Of a DNA stretch of 64,000 nucleotides, positions 37,268 to 46,260 are shown one piece after another. The position numbers and the translations under genes are program-made. The DNA is from Ahrensia sp. Lineage in GTDB: Bacteria > Pseudomonadota > Alphaproteobacteria > Rhizobiales > Rhizobiaceae. The notes beneath the pieces were generated by a model. The model was not told the origin of the DNA. It worked only from the letters and a program-made list of their open reading frames with translations, and searched no databases. Each line of letters opens with the position of its first letter. Within the stretch, counting starts at the first letter, position 1. Location of the stretch: positions 193,126 to 257,125 of the forward strand of contig NZXU01000050.1 of the NCBI GenBank assembly GCA_002698425.1, written 5' to 3'.

Positions 37268-38578
37268 ATGGTTTTCCGCGTTCTCGACATCGCCAGGCGG
37301 GTCCACGACCACACCTGGAAGCTCGACCCCATCGTCCGCTCGCTGCTCGACACCGATTTCTACAAGCTGATGATGCTGCAGATGATCTGGAAGCTGCATC
37401 GCGACGTCGATGCCACCTTCTCGCTGATCAACCGCACGACCTCGATCCGGCTCGCCGACGAGATCGATATCGGCGAGTTGCGCGACCAGCTCGATTACGC
37501 GCGGACGGTGCGGCTGACCAAGAAGGAGCATATCTGGCTCGCCGGCAATTCATTCTACGGGCGCAAGCAGATCTTCGAGCCGGAGTTTCTCGCCTGGCTG
37601 GCCGAGTTCCGGCTACCGGACTACGAACTCTCGGTCAAGGACGGGCAGTACCAGCTCGATTTCCACGGACGGTGGACGCATACGACCATGTGGGAAATCC
37701 CGGCGCTCGCGATCATCAACGAGTTGCGGTCGCGCGCGGCGATGCGCGGCATGGGGCCGTTCGAGCTGGACGTGCTCTATGCGCGGGCGAAAGCAAAGAT
37801 GTGGGAAAAGGTCGAGCGGCTGAAAAAGCTCGACGGGCTGTCGATCTCCGATTTCGGCACGCGGCGGCGGCACTCCTTCCTGTGGCAGCGCTGGTGCGTG
37901 CAGGCGTTGCAGGAGGGCATTCCGGACGCATTCACCGGCACATCCAATGTGCTGCTCGCCATGGACAACGACCTGGAGGCCGTCGGCACCAACGCGCATG
38001 AGCTGCCGATGGTCTATGCGGCGCTGGCGGAGACCGACGCGGGCATCGCTGCGGCAAACTACACCGTGCTGGAGGACTGGAACGCGCTCTATGGCGGCAA
38101 TCTGCGCATCGTCCTGCCCGACACTTACGGGACAGCGGCCTTCCTGCACGCCGCGCCGGACTGGGTCGCCGACTGGACCGGCTTCCGGCCGGATTCCGCG
38201 CCGCCGATCGAGAGCGGCGAACGCATCATCGACTGGTGGAAGGAGAAGGGCCGCGACCCGACGCAGAAAATCCTGATCTTTTCCGACGGGCTGGATGTCG
38301 ACACGATCGTCAGCACCCACGAACATTTCAAGGGTAGGGTGCGCATGGCCTTCGGCTGGGGTACCAACCTGACCAATGATTTCGTCGACTGCGCGCCACG
38401 CCGCAACGAGCAATTGCGCGCCATCTCGCTGGTCTGCAAGGTGACCGAAGCGAACGGCAAGCCGGCGGTGAAGCTCTCGGACAATCCGCGCAAGGCGACC
38501 GGCGACCCGGCAGAGATCGAACGGTATTTGCGGATTTTCGGGAGCGAGGAGCGGGTGGAAAAGGCGGTTTATGTTTGA
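37268..38578 (+). CDS. pncB: Nicotinate phosphoribosyltransferase
   Basis: The 436-residue protein converts nicotinate and PRPP to nicotinate mononucleotide. Family features: [16 protein letters not shown] near residue 25, [10 protein letters not shown] near 200 with the phosphorylation/active-site histidine, [15 protein letters not shown], and FSDGLDVD plus GWGTNLTND in the phosphate-binding region. Length is standard. It follows pncA in the same operon. Confidence 0.95.
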   Translation: MVFRVLDIARRVHDHTWKLDPIVRSLLDTDFYKLMMLQMIWKLHRDVDATFSLINRTTSIRLADEIDIGELRDQLDYARTVRLTKKEHIWLAGNSFYGRKQIFEPEFLAWLAEFRLPDYELSVKDGQYQLDFHGRWTHTTMWEIPALAIINELRSRAAMRGMGPFELDVLYARAKAKMWEKVERLKKLDGLSISDFGTRRRHSFLWQRWCVQALQEGIPDAFTGTSNVLLAMDNDLEAVGTNAHELPMVYAALAETDAGIAAANYTVLEDWNALYGGNLRIVLPDTYGTAAFLHAAPDWVADWTGFRPDSAPPIESGERIIDWWKEKGRDPTQKILIFSDGLDVDTIVSTHEHFKGRVRMAFGWGTNLTNDFVDCAPRRNEQLRAISLVCKVTEANGKPAVKLSDNPRKATGDPAEIERYLRIFGSEERVEKAVYV

Positions 38579-38592
38579 GGGTCAGCTGACCG

Positions 38593-38639
38593 CCCCTCGC
38601 CCTTGGATGCCGCCTACGGCGGCACCTCAGGATGAGGGG
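38593..38639. repeat. Dispersed palindromic intergenic element
   Basis: A 47-base stem-loop after pncB: outer arms CCCCTC / GAGGGG and inner arms GCCGCC / GGCGGC around TAC. On the minus strand it contains CCTCATCCTGAGG, the hallmark of palindromic elements repeated in many Hyphomicrobiales intergenic regions. A separate 12-bp palindrome GGTCAGCTGACC (38580-38591) precedes it. It may also help terminate pncB transcription. Confidence 0.55.
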
Positions 38640-38807
38640 AAAGGGAATAGCGCTTACGCCCACAACTTCACTGAACACCGATTGTGATTCTGCAGAAAGG
38701 GAGGTGGAGATTCATACGCGGTCGCCGATCCGTGTTCGAATGCAGGTGGACAATCCTGTGGCGCTGTGACAGGTCAGGCTGCCCTCCAATCAGCTAATAT
38801 CCAACCC

Positions 38808-39257
38808 ATGTCAGACCTGCTCTATCTCGATGATTTCCTTGTTGGCCAGCGCTTCGAGGCAGGCGGGTTTGCGCTCGATGCCGAAACCATCAAAGCCTTT
38901 GCGTCGGAATACGATCCGCAGCCGTTTCACACCGACGAGGAAGCCGCGAAGGACAGTTTCTTCGGTGGGCTCGCGGCGAGCGGATGGCAGGTCGCGTGCA
39001 TGACGATGAAGCAGATGATCGAGGAAGGACCGAAAGTCGGGGGCGGGCAGATCGGGGCGGGCGGCGAGATCGCGTGGCCGCGGCCGACGCGGCCCGGCGA
39101 TGTGCTGACGGTCTCGTGCGAGGTCCTGGCGGTGAAGCCGTCGCGATCGAAGCCGGACCGCGGCATGGTCCAGTTGCGCACCGAGACGAAGAACCAGAAC
39201 GGCGAAACGGTCTACGCCTTCACCTGCCAGATGCTGACCTTCCGGCGACCCGCGTAA
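38808..39257 (+). CDS. MaoC-like hotdog-fold dehydratase
   Basis: The 149-residue protein has the R-hydratase/MaoC core: FASEYDPQPFHTDEEAA (hydratase motif with catalytic Asp and His), then FFGGLAASGWQVACMTMK, and a GEIAWPRPTRPGD segment with the family RPG. It should hydrate an enoyl-CoA or act on a related thioester. The ATG at 38808 lacks a strong ribosome site; a GTG 42 bases upstream is in frame but less likely. Confidence 0.85.
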   Translation: MSDLLYLDDFLVGQRFEAGGFALDAETIKAFASEYDPQPFHTDEEAAKDSFFGGLAASGWQVACMTMKQMIEEGPKVGGGQIGAGGEIAWPRPTRPGDVLTVSCEVLAVKPSRSKPDRGMVQLRTETKNQNGETVYAFTCQMLTFRRPA

Positions 39258-39364
39258 AAAAACGCCCGCCAGGATCGCCATTTTTCCGCGTCCCATCAGG
39301 CGGCGGGCGTATCTGCTCACTGACCGAAAGCACGAAGAGACGATTTCATTCTCGCTCGACTTCC

Positions 39365-39376
39365 GTTTACGTAAAC
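39365..39376. promoter_or_regulatory. GTTTACGTAAAC operator-like palindrome
   Basis: A perfect 12-bp palindrome 34 bases before the thioesterase start, followed by CGTT. It resembles operators of MerR/TetR-type regulators of acyl-CoA and branched-chain amino-acid catabolism (TTTACGTAAACG-like). The assignment is by resemblance only. Confidence 0.4.
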
Positions 39377-39410
39377 GTTAGACAATCGTATCGACACGAA
39401 GGGGCGCTTC

Positions 39411-39908
39411 ATGAACCTGATTATGCGGCTGATCTGGGTGATCCTGACCGCGCGGAGCCGCGGACGGATGGGCGTGACGGATATGAGCCGGTTTTCGCTG
39501 CGCTGCTGGCCAAACGACCTCGATTCGAATTTCCACATGAACAACGGCCGTTACATGACCGTGATGGATCTTGGACGGCTGGACCTGATCCTGCGCACGG
39601 GGCTGTGGCGGGCGATGCGGGAGCGCAAATGGTATCCCGTGGTGGGGTCCGCAAAGATCACGTTCCGGCGTTCGGTCAATGTGTTCGAAACCTTCGAGTT
39701 GACGACGCAGATCCTCGGCTGGGACGAGAAGTGGCTCTATATCGAGCATCGCATGGAACGCGGCGGCAAGCTGCTCGCGGTCGGCCACATCAAGGGCCTG
39801 TTCCTGTCGCCGGACGGCAAGGTGCCGATGGCGGAACTCGCCGCCGCGGCCGGCCATGACGGCCCCCCGCCGGAGGTCGATCCGGACATCTTGGCGGCGC
39901 TGGCGTGA
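39411..39908 (+). CDS. Hotdog-fold acyl-CoA thioesterase
   Basis: The 165-residue protein is a 4HBT-type thioesterase of the THEM6-like kind: an N-terminal hydrophobic stretch, then WPNDLDSNFHMNNGRYMTVMDLGR with the catalytic-site Asp-x-x-x-H-x-N-N-xx-Y pattern, followed by VVGSAKITFRRSVNVFETFEL. It should cleave acyl-CoA thioesters. It lies near the MaoC gene but behind its own promoter with a palindromic operator. Confidence 0.82.
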   Translation: MNLIMRLIWVILTARSRGRMGVTDMSRFSLRCWPNDLDSNFHMNNGRYMTVMDLGRLDLILRTGLWRAMRERKWYPVVGSAKITFRRSVNVFETFELTTQILGWDEKWLYIEHRMERGGKLLAVGHIKGLFLSPDGKVPMAELAAAAGHDGPPPEVDPDILAALA

Positions 39909-40034
39909 ATTCTTGCGTTTCGGGCGGAGTATTGCGTCTCGTCTTTGCTCTCATACAAGAAACAGCATGGCCCGAGTAAAGGGAATCGTAAGTTCCATGT
40001 GATGTCTTTCCCGCCATAACGGCACAAGACACCT

Positions 40035-41870
40035 ATGGATATACAGGCTCAACTCAAGCTTTCCGCCTTTCAGGGGCTGATCCTGGAAGCCGTCGCGACG
40101 GGCAAGGATTTCGACTCGGTGGCCGATCTCCTGTGCCGGGAAGCCGAACAGCTTTCCGACGGGGCGATCTGTACGATCGTCCGGATCGACGCGGACGGAC
40201 TCATCCGGCCGGTCTCCTCGCCGAGCCTTCCGGAGAGCTATGCCGAGGCGCTGGACGGGATTGCGATCGGGCCTGAAGCCGGCTCCTGCGGAACCGCCGC
40301 CTATTTCGGCAAGCCGGTGCAAACCACCGATATCGACACCGATCCGAAATGGCAGCCCTATCTGGGCCTCGCACAGCCGCTCGGACTGAAAGCCTGCTGG
40401 TCGAGCCCGATCAAGACGCGCGACGGGCGGGTGGTGGCCACATTCGCCTTCTATTTCCGCACGAAGCGCGGTGCGACCGAGATCGAGCGCGAGTTGGTAC
40501 GTCGCGCCGTGCATCTGTGCGCCATCGCTTATGAACATACCGAGATCAACGCCCGCAACGAGTTCCTCGCCTATCGCGACCAACTGACGGGGCTCGGCAA
40601 CCGCCGCTCCTTCGACGCCGCCCTTGCCGAGCGCGCGGCGACGGGGACGCCGTTCGGACTGCTGCTGGTCGACATCGACAATCTCAAGATCGTCAATGAC
40701 AGCCTCGGTCATGCCTGCGGCGACGTTCTGATCAAGGCGGTGGCCGCGAAATTGCGGGAGCTGTGCGAAAACAGCTGCGCGTTCCGCATGGGCGGCGACG
40801 AATTCGCGGTGATCGCCGTCAACGCAGACAGCGCCGAGACGCTGAAGGCCCTGGCGCAGACGATCCTCGCAACCGCGACTGCGCCCATCGAGGCCCAGGG
40901 AAGCGTGCTGGTTCCGGGTGTGACGATCGGGGGCGTGCTTGCGGGGACGGACGGGACCGCCCCGGAAGAGTTGCGGCAGAATGCCGATGTGGCGCTTTAT
41001 CACGCCAAGGAGACCAGCCGCGGCGACTTCCTGCGGTTCGACCCGATGCACAAGACGGCGATCATCCGCCGCATCGACCAGTCGCGGGAGCTGATGGAAG
41101 CGCTCGACGAGGACCGGGTCGAGCCGTTTTTCCAGCCGGTGGTCCGCCTGGAAACGGGCCGGATTTGCGGCGTCGAGGCGCTGGCGCGCATCCGCAGCCG
41201 GGACGGGCGGATCATCGAGGCCGGCGAGTTTCAGCTGGCGTTTTCCGATTCCAGGAATGCGTCACGGCTGACCGCACGCATGATGGAGCTGGCGGCTGAC
41301 GCGTTCCAGGCATGGCAGGCCGAAGATTTGCCCATCGAGCATCTGGCGCTGAACCTGTCGATGGCCGACTTCCAGTCCGGCGATCTCGACGAAAGGCTGG
41401 CCGACGCATTCGGCAGCCGTGGCATCGCATTACACCACCTGAATCTCGAGGTGACGGAATCGGTGCTGATGGAAACCCATATCGTGCGGCCGATCGACAA
41501 TCTGCGGCGGCTCGGCGTCACCGTGGCGCTCGACGATTTCGGGACGGGCTTCGCCTCGCTGACTCATCTGCTGAATTTCCCGGTCGACGCGATCAAGATC
41601 GACCGCTCCTTCGTGGACCGGTTCCTGACCGACCGGCCCAGCGCCGCGATCGTCGAGGCGCTTACCGATATCGGCCGCAAGATCGGCGTGGACATCGTGG
41701 CGGAAGGCGTCGAGACAGTCGAACAGGCAACCAAGCTGATGGCGCTGGGCTGCCAGTTCGGCCAGGGTCACCTGTTCGCGCGGCCGCTGGCCAGGAACGC
41801 TATCACGGAGCTGCTGCGCGCCAGCCTCGCGGTGCACGCCAGGTCGGCGGAAGGCCGAAAGACGGCCTGA
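40035..41870 (+). CDS. GAF-GGDEF-EAL cyclic-di-GMP protein
   Basis: The 611-residue protein has an N-terminal GAF domain (about 8-170; GPEAGSCGTAAYFGKPVQT), a GGDEF domain (about 180-335; RDQLTGLGNRRSF, and the active loop RMGGDEFAV) and an EAL domain (about 350-595; FFQPVVRLETGRICGVEALAR, NLSMADF, LEVTES, VALDDFGTGFASL, AIKIDRSFV, EGVET). Both active sites look intact, so it could make and degrade c-di-GMP. The product-inhibition RxxD I-site is missing: the position nine residues before GGDEF is a cysteine. No membrane segment is visible, so the signal is cytoplasmic. Confidence 0.93.
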   Translation: MDIQAQLKLSAFQGLILEAVATGKDFDSVADLLCREAEQLSDGAICTIVRIDADGLIRPVSSPSLPESYAEALDGIAIGPEAGSCGTAAYFGKPVQTTDIDTDPKWQPYLGLAQPLGLKACWSSPIKTRDGRVVATFAFYFRTKRGATEIERELVRRAVHLCAIAYEHTEINARNEFLAYRDQLTGLGNRRSFDAALAERAATGTPFGLLLVDIDNLKIVNDSLGHACGDVLIKAVAAKLRELCENSCAFRMGGDEFAVIAVNADSAETLKALAQTILATATAPIEAQGSVLVPGVTIGGVLAGTDGTAPEELRQNADVALYHAKETSRGDFLRFDPMHKTAIIRRIDQSRELMEALDEDRVEPFFQPVVRLETGRICGVEALARIRSRDGRIIEAGEFQLAFSDSRNASRLTARMMELAADAFQAWQAEDLPIEHLALNLSMADFQSGDLDERLADAFGSRGIALHHLNLEVTESVLMETHIVRPIDNLRRLGVTVALDDFGTGFASLTHLLNFPVDAIKIDRSFVDRFLTDRPSAAIVEALTDIGRKIGVDIVAEGVETVEQATKLMALGCQFGQGHLFARPLARNAITELLRASLAVHARSAEGRKTA

Positions 41871-41874
41871 CAGG

Positions 41875-42918
41875 CTAAAGGGGCATCGGGAAACGCTTGT
41901 AGGTCTCGGCGATGTCGTCAAGAACGGCATCGGACAGATCGAGATCCACCGCCGCGATATCCGATTTCAACTGATCCATCTTCGTCGCGCCGATGATCGC
42001 GGCGGTGGTGAAGGGTCGCGACAAGGCAAAGGCGATCGCCATTTGCGCCGGGTCGAGGCCGTGTTTCGCGGCGATTTCGAGATAGGCCTCGATCGCCGGT
42101 TTCGAGCGTTCGGTATAGCGACCGTTGAGGTCGGGCTGGACCGACATGCGCGCGCCGGCCGGGATGTCCCCACCGCGATATTTGCCTGACAGGGAGCCGG
42201 ATGCCGTCGACGTGTAGGCAAGCAGGCCGACATCCTCATGGGCGGCGACCTCGGCCATGTCGAGATCGAAGATACGGTGCAGCAGCGAGTATTCGTTCTG
42301 CATGGAGACAACGCGCGGCAGGCCCTTTTCCGCGGCGATGCGCAGATAGTTCATCGTGCCCCAGGCGGTCTCGTTGGAGAGGCCCATGTGACGGACCTTG
42401 CCTTCCCGGATCAGCGCATCCATCGTCTCGAGCGCCTCGAGGAAATCGTCCCGCGCCTTGTCGGCGTCATGGGTGTGCGGCGCCCATTTCCAGGATTGGC
42501 GGAAATGATAGGAGCCGCGGTTCGGCCAGTGCAGCTGGTAGAGATCGATATAGTCGGTCTTCAGGCGCTGCAGCGAGCGTTCGCAGGCGCGGCGGATCTT
42601 TGCGGCCGAGATCGGCGCGCCCTCGTCGATATTCTTGTTGCCGGCGCCGGCGACCTTGGTGGCGAGAATGATATCGTCGCGCTTGCCGCGTTTTTCGAAC
42701 CATGTGCCGATGATGCGCTCGGTGTCGCCGGAATTCTCGGGCGTGGCGGGCGTGGTCGGATAGGCTTCGGCGGTGTCGAAGAAGTTGACGCCCTCGGAGA
42801 CGGCGTAATCCATCTGTTCATGGCCTTCAGCTTCCGAGTTCTGCGATCCCCAGGTCATGGTGCCGAGGCAGATCGCGCTCACGTCCAGGCCGGTGCGGCC
42901 GAGCTTGCGGTATTTCAT
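41875..42918 (-). CDS. Aldo/keto reductase (Tas-like)
   Basis: The 347-residue NADPH-dependent oxidoreductase has the AKR tetrad: D in FFDTAEAYP, Tyr four residues on, Lys in ILATKVAG and His in LYQLHWPNRG. The C-terminal cofactor-binding end is IIGATKMDQLKSDI. The Tas subgroup is recognised by the extended ETAW and GSYHFRQSW segments. Substrate unknown. It is convergent with the c-di-GMP gene, the two stops being 4 bases apart. Confidence 0.9.
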   Translation of the reverse strand: MKYRKLGRTGLDVSAICLGTMTWGSQNSEAEGHEQMDYAVSEGVNFFDTAEAYPTTPATPENSGDTERIIGTWFEKRGKRDDIILATKVAGAGNKNIDEGAPISAAKIRRACERSLQRLKTDYIDLYQLHWPNRGSYHFRQSWKWAPHTHDADKARDDFLEALETMDALIREGKVRHMGLSNETAWGTMNYLRIAAEKGLPRVVSMQNEYSLLHRIFDLDMAEVAAHEDVGLLAYTSTASGSLSGKYRGGDIPAGARMSVQPDLNGRYTERSKPAIEAYLEIAAKHGLDPAQMAIAFALSRPFTTAAIIGATKMDQLKSDIAAVDLDLSDAVLDDIAETYKRFPMPL

Positions 42919-43007
42919 GGGAAACCGTCCGGATTGGTGTTCTGGAAGGGAGGAACTGTCTGTCCTTCAGTATAGGGCGGGATGGACCCGGTGCAACCGG
43001 GCGGCGG

Positions 43008-44075
43008 TCAGTCCTCGCCGACGCCGAGCGAATCGCGCCATTGCTTGAGGAAAAGCCGGCGCTTCATCTGGTCGAGGCCGACGATCAGCGCCGGGCCCAG
43101 CGCGATGGGACGGATGGCGCGTTTGCCGCCCTCGCCCGCGCCGAGCGCCTTGTAGAGCTGGTCCTCGCCGTCGATCGGCGAAAACAGGAGCGCGTCCTCG
43201 TTGAGGATGCGGCGGCCCTGCGGCCCCTGCGTGAATTCGAGGAAGGCTTCGGCGTCGGCCCGGTTGGCGGCTTGGCGCGGGACATAGGCGGCACGGGTCA
43301 GGACGAGCGTATAGTCCGACGGCACCACGACTGCGAGATCGGGTTTCTCGCGGGCCTGGGCGAGCGCGTAGGAACCCAGCACATTGTAGCCGAGCGTCAG
43401 GCGGCCATCAGCGACGCGATCGAGGATTTCCTGGGTGCAGCAATAGAGCCGGACATGGTTGCGGCCCATCGCCTCGATCAGGCGGCCCCAGGTGGAGGAG
43501 CGCTGTTCGTCGAGCGTGGCGAAGAGATAACCGAGGCCCGACGCCTCGATGTCGTAGGTTCCGATGCGGCCGTCGAAGCGTTCAGGCTGGCGCAACAGGT
43601 CGAGCAGGGCGAAGTGGTCCGTCGGCGCCTCGAACTCGCCGACGGCGCGGCGGTTGTAGACGATAACGGCGGGCTCGTAGGTGAGGCCGAAGAGCTGCGA
43701 GCGCCAGCGCGCATAGTCGGGCAGGGCGGCGAGACCGGGTCGATCGACGGTGGCGGCGCAGCCGTCATTGACGAGCTTGACCTGCAAATCCATCGCCGAG
43801 GAAAGCACCACATCGTCCGGCGGCGCATCGCCTTTGCACGCGGCCTGCGCCTCCGCAAAGAGCGTATTTGTGGTCAGCTCGCGGTAACGGATGGAAACGG
43901 CGGGATTGGCGGCTTGCCAGGCTTCGATGACCGGTCGGATGATGCCGATATCGGTGGTCGAGCCAATAACGAGGCTGCGCGAGGGTTGCGCACCGGCCGG
44001 GAACTCGTAATCGTCCGCGAGCGCGGGCGAGCAAGCGAGAACAGCGGCAAGGAAGGCAAGCAGGCGGACGGTCAT
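43008..44075 (-). CDS. Periplasmic ABC-type substrate-binding protein linked to TctDE
   Basis: The 355-residue protein has a signal peptide (to about residue 20, SPALAD) and a family 1/iron-type solute-binding fold (VIGSTTDIGIIRPVIEAWQ, then EPAVIVYNRR and ILNEDALLFSPI). No permease or ATPase is adjacent. Its start overlaps the sensor-kinase stop (ATGA), so it is made with the kinase and may present ligand to the sensor. Tricarboxylate sensing is suggested by the divergent tctCBA genes; an orphan transporter component is the alternative. Confidence 0.82.
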   Translation of the reverse strand: MTVRLLAFLAAVLACSPALADDYEFPAGAQPSRSLVIGSTTDIGIIRPVIEAWQAANPAVSIRYRELTTNTLFAEAQAACKGDAPPDDVVLSSAMDLQVKLVNDGCAATVDRPGLAALPDYARWRSQLFGLTYEPAVIVYNRRAVGEFEAPTDHFALLDLLRQPERFDGRIGTYDIEASGLGYLFATLDEQRSSTWGRLIEAMGRNHVRLYCCTQEILDRVADGRLTLGYNVLGSYALAQAREKPDLAVVVPSDYTLVLTRAAYVPRQAANRADAEAFLEFTQGPQGRRILNEDALLFSPIDGEDQLYKALGAGEGGKRAIRPIALGPALIVGLDQMKRRLFLKQWRDSLGVGED

Positions 44076-45487
44076 GACTGCCGCTCCGCCAGCGGCAGCG
44101 ACAGGGCGACCTCGAAGCCGCCCGCGTCGAGATCGCGCAATTGCAGTTCGCCGCCATGCGAGACGGCGACCTCGTGGGCGATGGCGAGGCCGAGGCTTGC
44201 ACCCCGCGACGTGGCGGCCTTGTTGCGGCGGAAACGCGTGCCGGCGGAGGCGCGCTCGGTCTTCGCGATGCCCTCGCCGTGATCGACGACGGCGATGCGG
44301 GCGAGCCGGCCTTCCACCGAGACGCGGATGGCGACCGGCGGACGTCCATGCTCCAGCGCGTTGTTGGTCAGGTTCTTGACCGCCTCGCGCAGGGAGAAGC
44401 GGTCGCCGGCCACGTGAACCGGCTCCTCGGGCAGATCGAGCAGCGGCAGTTCGGCCGATGCATGGGCGAAGCGCCGCGTCTCCTCTTCCGCTTCCATGGC
44501 GATCCGGCGCAGGTCGACCAGGGCGCGGGGTTCGGAATCGGTGCGATGGGTGACGAGGGCGTGGCTGAGCAGTTGATCGGCAAGGCGGCTGACGGCGACG
44601 GAGCGGTCGAGGATGCGGCGCGAGATGCGGCGCAGCCGGTCCGGCGACTCCTCGCCCGCCGCGATCTGCGCCTGGGCGCGAATGGCGGTGATCGGAGTGC
44701 GCAACTGATGGGCCGCATCGGCGACGAAGGACTGCACGGCGGTGACGCGGCGGTCGAGCCGCCTGGTGAAGCGGTTGATGGCGTCGACGACGGCCTCGAG
44801 TTCGCGCGGGGTTTCGATATCGAACGGCGAGAGATCGTTGGGATCGCGCGAGAGAAGCGCCCGCTCGACCCGGCGCAGGGGCGCGAGTGCGTAGCGCATG
44901 GCAAACCAGGCGATCAGCACGATGGCGAGCCCGGCCGTGCCGACCAGTATCGCCGCCCGCGTGGCGATGTCGCGGGCGAGCGCGATGCGCGCCTGCACGG
45001 TATGCGCCACGACGACGCGGACATTGCCGGTCATGCCGCGTTCGGCGATCGGCCGCGTCGCCATCGCCGCGCGCACGGTTTCGCCGGAATAGGTCGTCTC
45101 GTAGACCACGGGCGCAGGGTCCGTTTCGTCGATATCCGGCAGCGGCAGGTCAGGGTAGCCAGTCAGCGTTGCGCCCTGCATGCCGACCACGCGGTAAAAG
45201 ACGCGGTCGTTTCGCGCCAGAGACAGCAGCTCAAAGGCCGAGGACGGCAAGTCGACCAGAACCTCGCCGTCGACAACATTGACGCGCTCGGCGATCTGCA
45301 GCGACGCGCCGGTCAGCAGCCGGTCATAAGCCTCGTTGGCGGCCTGGATGCCGTAGCGCCAAGCCGACCAGAGCGCGGCCGACGCGGCAAGCGCCAGGAT
45401 GAAGGCGACGGCAAGCGTCAGGCGCAGCGCGATCGATGGCCGGCGGCGCGGTGCGCGCGGAACCGCCGCGGCGCTCGCATCAAGCAC
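44072..45487 (-). CDS. tctE: Sensor histidine kinase, TctE-like
   Basis: The 471-residue membrane kinase has an N-terminal helix (about 22-42), a periplasmic sensor region (about 43-175), a second helix (about 178-200), HAMP, the H-box FVADAAHQLRTPITAIR with the phosphorylated histidine near residue 262, and a GHKL ATPase domain (NLTNNALEHGRPP; VDHGEGIA; GASLGLAIAHEVAVSHGG). It resembles TctE of tricarboxylate-sensing systems. It overlaps the regulator gene by 8 bases and the binding-protein gene by 4. Confidence 0.87.
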   Translation of the reverse strand: MLDASAAAVPRAPRRRPSIALRLTLAVAFILALAASAALWSAWRYGIQAANEAYDRLLTGASLQIAERVNVVDGEVLVDLPSSAFELLSLARNDRVFYRVVGMQGATLTGYPDLPLPDIDETDPAPVVYETTYSGETVRAAMATRPIAERGMTGNVRVVVAHTVQARIALARDIATRAAILVGTAGLAIVLIAWFAMRYALAPLRRVERALLSRDPNDLSPFDIETPRELEAVVDAINRFTRRLDRRVTAVQSFVADAAHQLRTPITAIRAQAQIAAGEESPDRLRRISRRILDRSVAVSRLADQLLSHALVTHRTDSEPRALVDLRRIAMEAEEETRRFAHASAELPLLDLPEEPVHVAGDRFSLREAVKNLTNNALEHGRPPVAIRVSVEGRLARIAVVDHGEGIAKTERASAGTRFRRNKAATSRGASLGLAIAHEVAVSHGGELQLRDLDAGGFEVALSLPLAERQS

Positions 45488-46163
45488 TGTGGACAGCCCC
45501 GGAGACGAAGGCCTGATAGCCGAGACCGCGCAGGGTGCGGATCTCCAGCTTCTCGGAGGTCAGCTTCTTGCGCAGACGGGCGACATAGAGTTCGACCGCG
45601 TTCAGGCCAGCTTCGTCATCCAGTCCGAAGAGGCGCGAATGCAGTTCCTCCTTGGCGATGACGCGGCCGCGTGACGACAGAAGGATCTCGAGCAGCGCCT
45701 GTTCGCGGCGGGTCAGTTCGCAGGGCTTGCCGGCGACGGTGACCCGGCGGGTCGCGGTGTTGAAGGTGATGTCGCCCGCCTTGAGCACGGCGTCGGTTTC
45801 GCCATGGCGGCGGCGCGCGACCGCGCGAACACGTGCCTCCAGCTCGCGGATGTCGAAAGGCTTGACCAGATAGTCGTCGGCGCCGGCATCGAGCGCATCG
45901 ACCCGGTCGTCGACGCCGAGCCGCGCCGTCAGCATGATCACGGCCAGCGTTTCGCCGCGGGCGCGGATCTCCCTGAGCAGGTCATGGCCGAAGCCGTCTG
46001 GCAGGTTGATGTCGAGTATGACGAGATCGAAAGGCTGCACGGAGAGGAACTGGCGCGCATCGGCGAGCGTCCGGGCGCGGTCGCAGACATGACCGATCCG
46101 CGTCAGGCTTTCCGCAATGGCATCGCAGACGTCCTCGGCGTCCTCGACAATCAGCAGCCGCAC
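45480..46163 (-). CDS. tctD: Response regulator, OmpR/TctD-like
   Basis: The 227-residue regulator begins at a GTG with a GGGAGGAG site just upstream. The receiver domain (MRLLIVEDAEDV; phosphoacceptor D51 in LVILDINLPDG; K in DDYLVKPFD) is followed by an OmpR-type winged helix (CELTRREQALLEILLSSRGRVI; YVARLRKKL; LRGLGYQA). It is divergent from tctCBA with 97 bases between and is therefore the likely activator of that transporter. Confidence 0.9.
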   Translation of the reverse strand: MRLLIVEDAEDVCDAIAESLTRIGHVCDRARTLADARQFLSVQPFDLVILDINLPDGFGHDLLREIRARGETLAVIMLTARLGVDDRVDALDAGADDYLVKPFDIRELEARVRAVARRRHGETDAVLKAGDITFNTATRRVTVAGKPCELTRREQALLEILLSSRGRVIAKEELHSRLFGLDDEAGLNAVELYVARLRKKLTSEKLEIRTLRGLGYQAFVSGAVHSA

Positions 46164-46260
46164 GCACTCCTCCCGTCGTGACAGCTCAGTGACAGCTTCA
46201 TGCACTATTAGGTCCGGCAGCTGCGGCGCGCAATGCCGCTGCGTCATTGGAGGAGATACC

